NCBI GenBank assembly: GCA_900555975.1
Contig: USNI01000011.1
Coordinates: forward strand, 1-12,964
Reading direction: 5' to 3'
Length of the DNA stretch: 12,964 nucleotides
From: an uncultured Desulfovibrio sp.
Lineage (GTDB): Bacteria; Desulfobacterota; Desulfovibrionia; Desulfovibrionales; Desulfovibrionaceae
Position 1 is the first letter of the stretch; each line of letters begins with the position of its first letter. The position numbers were made by a program, and so were the translations under genes. Under the pieces are notes generated by a model. That model was not told the origin of the DNA. It ran no database searches and saw only the letters and a list, made by a program, of their open reading frames with translations. Shown piece after piece: positions 12,819-12,964 of this stretch.

Positions 12819-12841
12819 AATACTGTTATTGCCGCAAGGTC
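12804..12841 (-). terminator. Riboswitch-controlled terminator in front of the terC-family gene
   Basis: On the minus strand GACCTTGCGGCAATA pairs with TATTGCCGGAAGGTC: 14 bp broken by one G-G mismatch, with loop ACAG, followed by TTTTC. The 5' arm overlaps the closing strand of the aptamer, so ligand-bound aptamer should block the terminator (an ON switch). Confidence 0.8.
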
Positions 12842-12936
12842 TCACTCATCAGACGGGCTGACGACAATGCCAGAAGCGGGCGCTTCATGCTGTTGACATT
12901 GCCTAGGATTCTGGATCCCAGTTACTCCCCTTTGCG
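12833..12936 (-). ncRNA. yybP-ykoY manganese riboswitch aptamer
   Basis: Read on the minus strand, the conserved landmarks occur in order: AAAGGGGAGTA (plus 12923-12933), the AATGTCAACA and CATTGTCGTCAGCCCG segments (plus 12891-12900 and 12855-12869), and GTGAGACCTT near the 3' end (plus 12836-12845). The closing stem P1 is CGCAA(A)GG with CCTTGCG (plus 12929-12936 and 12833-12839). Internal hairpins GAAGC/GCTTC (plus 12873-12886) and CTGG/CCAG fit the multi-stem fold. The family senses Mn2+ and commonly controls TerC/YkoY-type exporters, exactly the gene found downstream. The promoter is near or beyond the right edge. Confidence 0.88.
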
Positions 12937-12964
12937 TTCCTTTGTGATAGTCGAAGTTTCTTCC

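Overview
The window looks like the chromosome of a sulfite- or sulfate-respiring bacterium of the Desulfovibrionaceae. The strongest evidence is a full-length DsrC (9091-9408) ending in the two-cysteine arm of dissimilatory sulfite reduction. The gene order ispE - tRNA-Gln - prs - rplY (Ctc-type L25) and the GC-rich, strong Shine-Dalgarno style agree. No transposase, integrase, CRISPR array or phage gene was seen, so this is mostly core genome. The unusual content is in the intergenic regions and in a few extended or degenerate proteins.

Left part (1-4852, + strand). A gene cut by the left edge encodes a protein with a degenerate receiver half, a long acidic linker and an Hpt-like end that lacks the phospho-accepting histidine. 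A UspA-type universal stress protein follows, with its own promoter and terminator. Next come hisC, cmk and ispE, tightly packed (1 and 38 nt gaps). The cytidylate kinase carries about 110 extra C-terminal residues.

Middle (4877-7225, + strand). tRNA-Gln(UUG), prs (PRPP synthetase), rplY and ruvC. A strong terminator separates rplY from ruvC. A consensus-like promoter inside ispE may supply the tRNA and prs.

Non-coding block and YchJ (7226-8634). About 750 nt without a credible gene lead to an exact sigma-54 promoter (7979-7995). Only about 45 nt after the predicted transcription start stands an intrinsic terminator (8040-8074). The implied RNA is about 69 nt and carries CACCTCCT, the same anti-Shine-Dalgarno string found at 16S rRNA 3' ends. 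It lies upstream of a YchJ/SEC-C gene. This is the best candidate here for an undescribed system: a sigma-54-controlled anti-SD small RNA, or an attenuated leader.

Right part (8635-12964). A second non-coding gap with hairpins precedes dsrC. Then come a secreted VWA-OmpA fusion protein, a small basic secreted protein, and a third gene-free, hairpin-rich gap (11095-11681). On the minus strand is a TerC/Alx-family membrane protein whose leader is a yybP-ykoY manganese riboswitch with a readable terminator platform.

The genes cover nucleotide and isoprenoid precursor supply (cmk, prs, ispE), histidine synthesis (hisC, which also draws on PRPP from prs), translation (rplY, tRNA), recombination (ruvC), sulfur respiration (dsrC), the envelope (VWA-OmpA) and metal homeostasis (TerC). 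All calls come from reading motifs by eye; no database search was run.
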